A stretch of 15,762 bases of DNA from Bacteroidales bacterium UBA5206 (GTDB lineage Bacteria > Bacteroidota > Bacteroidia > Bacteroidales > Tenuifilaceae): the NCBI GenBank assembly GCA_002412705.1, contig DHVO01000026.1:1-15762 (forward strand). Reading direction: 5' to 3'. Shown here piece by piece: positions 14,843-15,762 of the stretch. The notes beneath the pieces are model-generated. The model saw only the letters and a program-made list of their open reading frames with translations, did no database searches and was not told where the DNA came from. Every line of letters begins with the position of its first letter. Position 1 is the first letter of the stretch. Both the position numbers and the translations under genes were made by a program.

Positions 14843-15762
14843 ATGGCACATAAGAGCGAATACGTAGCCGCAATTGACCTAGGCACAACAAAAATTGTAA
14901 CAATAGTTGGTCGCAAGAACAACAACGGAAAGCTTCAAGTGGTAGCCTATAGCAAAGCACCATCGGTTGGTATTAAGCGTGGTGTTGTGCTTAATATTGA
15001 GGAGACCGTTAATGCAATTCAGCGTACCGTTGAGGAGGTTCAGATGAAGTCGGGAGTGGTATTTGGCGATGTATTCGTTGGAATTGCGGGTCAGCATATT
15101 CGGAGTATTCGCAACCGTGGCTACATTAACCGCGATGCTTTCGATAGCGAGATAACCAATGAGGATGTACAGCGCCTTATAGACGATATGCACAAAATAC
15201 CCATTGAGGTAGGTGAGGAGATTCTACATGTTCTTCCACAAAACTTCATTGTTGATAATGAGGCTGGCGTTCGCAACCCAATAGGGATGTCGGGTCGCCG
15301 ACTAGAGGCTAACTTCCATATAGTTATAGGCCAAACCGCATCGGCAAAAAACATAGAGAAGTGCGTAAACCGTGTTGGCCTTAAGGTTAACGACCTAATT
15401 CTTGAGCCCCTTGCATCGGCTGATGCCGTGCTAACCGAGGACGAGAAGGAGGCGGGTGTTGTTCTTGTTGATATTGGAGGTGGCACAACCGATGTGGTTG
15501 TTTACTACGATGGCATTGTACGCCATACCGCCGTTATTCCTTTTGGAGGTAACGTTATTACCAACGATATAAAGGAGGGATGCTCAATCCTGCTGCGTCA
15601 GGCCGAATCGCTTAAGGTTCAGTTTGGTTCGGCATTGGGCGATCTTGCCCCTGAGGATAAGATTGTTACCATTCCAGGTATCAGCGGTCGCGAGCCCAAG
15701 GAGATTTCCTTTAAGAGCTTAGCATACATTATCCAATCGCGCATGGAGGAGATAATCAACTA
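14843..15762 (+). CDS. ftsA: Cell division protein FtsA (3' end beyond window)
   Basis: FtsA is the actin-like ATPase that anchors FtsZ to the membrane and signals to the septal synthase. The reading frame starts at ATG 14843, 4 bp after ftsQ, and stays open for 306 codons to the window edge, so the C-terminal part and membrane-targeting helix are not seen. The first phosphate motif AAIDLGTTKIVTIVG is at 9-23 and the second, LVDIGGGTTDVVVY, at 208-221. Between them, VFVGIAGQHIRSI (77-89) through about 165 (VIGQTASA) corresponds to the 1C domain that replaces the actin 1B subdomain and sets FtsA apart from MreB and DnaK. IPFGGNVITNDI (232-243) is also a typical FtsA block. The ftsZ gene is expected just downstream, by analogy with related genomes. 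Confidence 0.95.
   Translation, partial: MAHKSEYVAAIDLGTTKIVTIVGRKNNNGKLQVVAYSKAPSVGIKRGVVLNIEETVNAIQRTVEEVQMKSGVVFGDVFVGIAGQHIRSIRNRGYINRDAFDSEITNEDVQRLIDDMHKIPIEVGEEILHVLPQNFIVDNEAGVRNPIGMSGRRLEANFHIVIGQTASAKNIEKCVNRVGLKVNDLILEPLASADAVLTEDEKEAGVVLVDIGGGTTDVVVYYDGIVRHTAVIPFGGNVITNDIKEGCSILLRQAESLKVQFGSALGDLAPEDKIVTIPGISGREPKEISFKSLAYIIQSRMEEIIN

Noticed and set aside
1..15762. Mobile element, CRISPR array, tRNA/rRNA, toxin-antitoxin or defence system
   Set aside because: No terminal repeats, transposase, spaced palindromic repeats or RNA gene signatures were seen. The coding space is filled by the lipid pair and the dcw operon.

Overview
The window is a chromosomal stretch from a member of the Bacteroidota, most likely a Bacteroidales-type lineage. 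The genus cannot be fixed from the sequence alone. The placement rests on three things. There are no Shine-Dalgarno sequences, and starts have A-rich leaders instead. Promoter-like elements fit the Bacteroidota TAnnTTTG/TTG pattern. The division and cell-wall (dcw) cluster has the Bacteroidota order, without murF, murB or ddl inside it, and its FtsI carries a C-terminal PASTA domain.

Left part (1-1905): two minus-strand genes encode a PlsC-like O-acyltransferase and, downstream of it, an OlsB-like N-acyltransferase. They resemble the GlsA/GlsB pair that makes glycine lipids (acylated amino-acid membrane lipids) in Bacteroides. The pair ends at a 20-bp perfect stem that can serve as a bidirectional terminator (39-83).

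Middle (1906-2310): a gene-free divergent control region of about 400 bp. It holds a candidate Bacteroidota promoter for the lipid genes, a purine-rich low-complexity repeat, a sequence that looks like a decayed dispersed intergenic repeat, and four TGGKN direct repeats at exact 10-bp spacing just upstream of mraZ. The last is a textbook-type MraZ operator overlapping the probable dcw promoter.

Right part (2311-15762): an uninterrupted plus-strand dcw operon, mraZ-rsmH-ftsL-ftsI(PASTA)-murE-mraY-murD-ftsW-murG-murC-ftsQ-ftsA, with ftsA cut by the window end. Gaps are at most 56 bp and several genes overlap (TAATG, ATGA, and a 44-nt ftsW/murG overlap). MurC, MurD and MurE build UDP-MurNAc-peptides in the cytoplasm. 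MurE has the DNPR motif of meso-diaminopimelate-adding enzymes. MraY and MurG make lipids I and II. FtsW and FtsI polymerise and cross-link septal peptidoglycan. FtsL and FtsQ link the synthase to the divisome, and FtsA links it to FtsZ, whose gene probably follows. RsmH modifies 16S rRNA and MraZ is the likely autoregulator.

All genes look intact. I found no mobile element, CRISPR array, RNA gene or evident new system. The items most worth a second look are the MraZ operator, the adjacency of the aminolipid genes to dcw, the repeats in the divergent spacer, and lineage-specific departures in MraY, FtsW and the O-acyltransferase motif.
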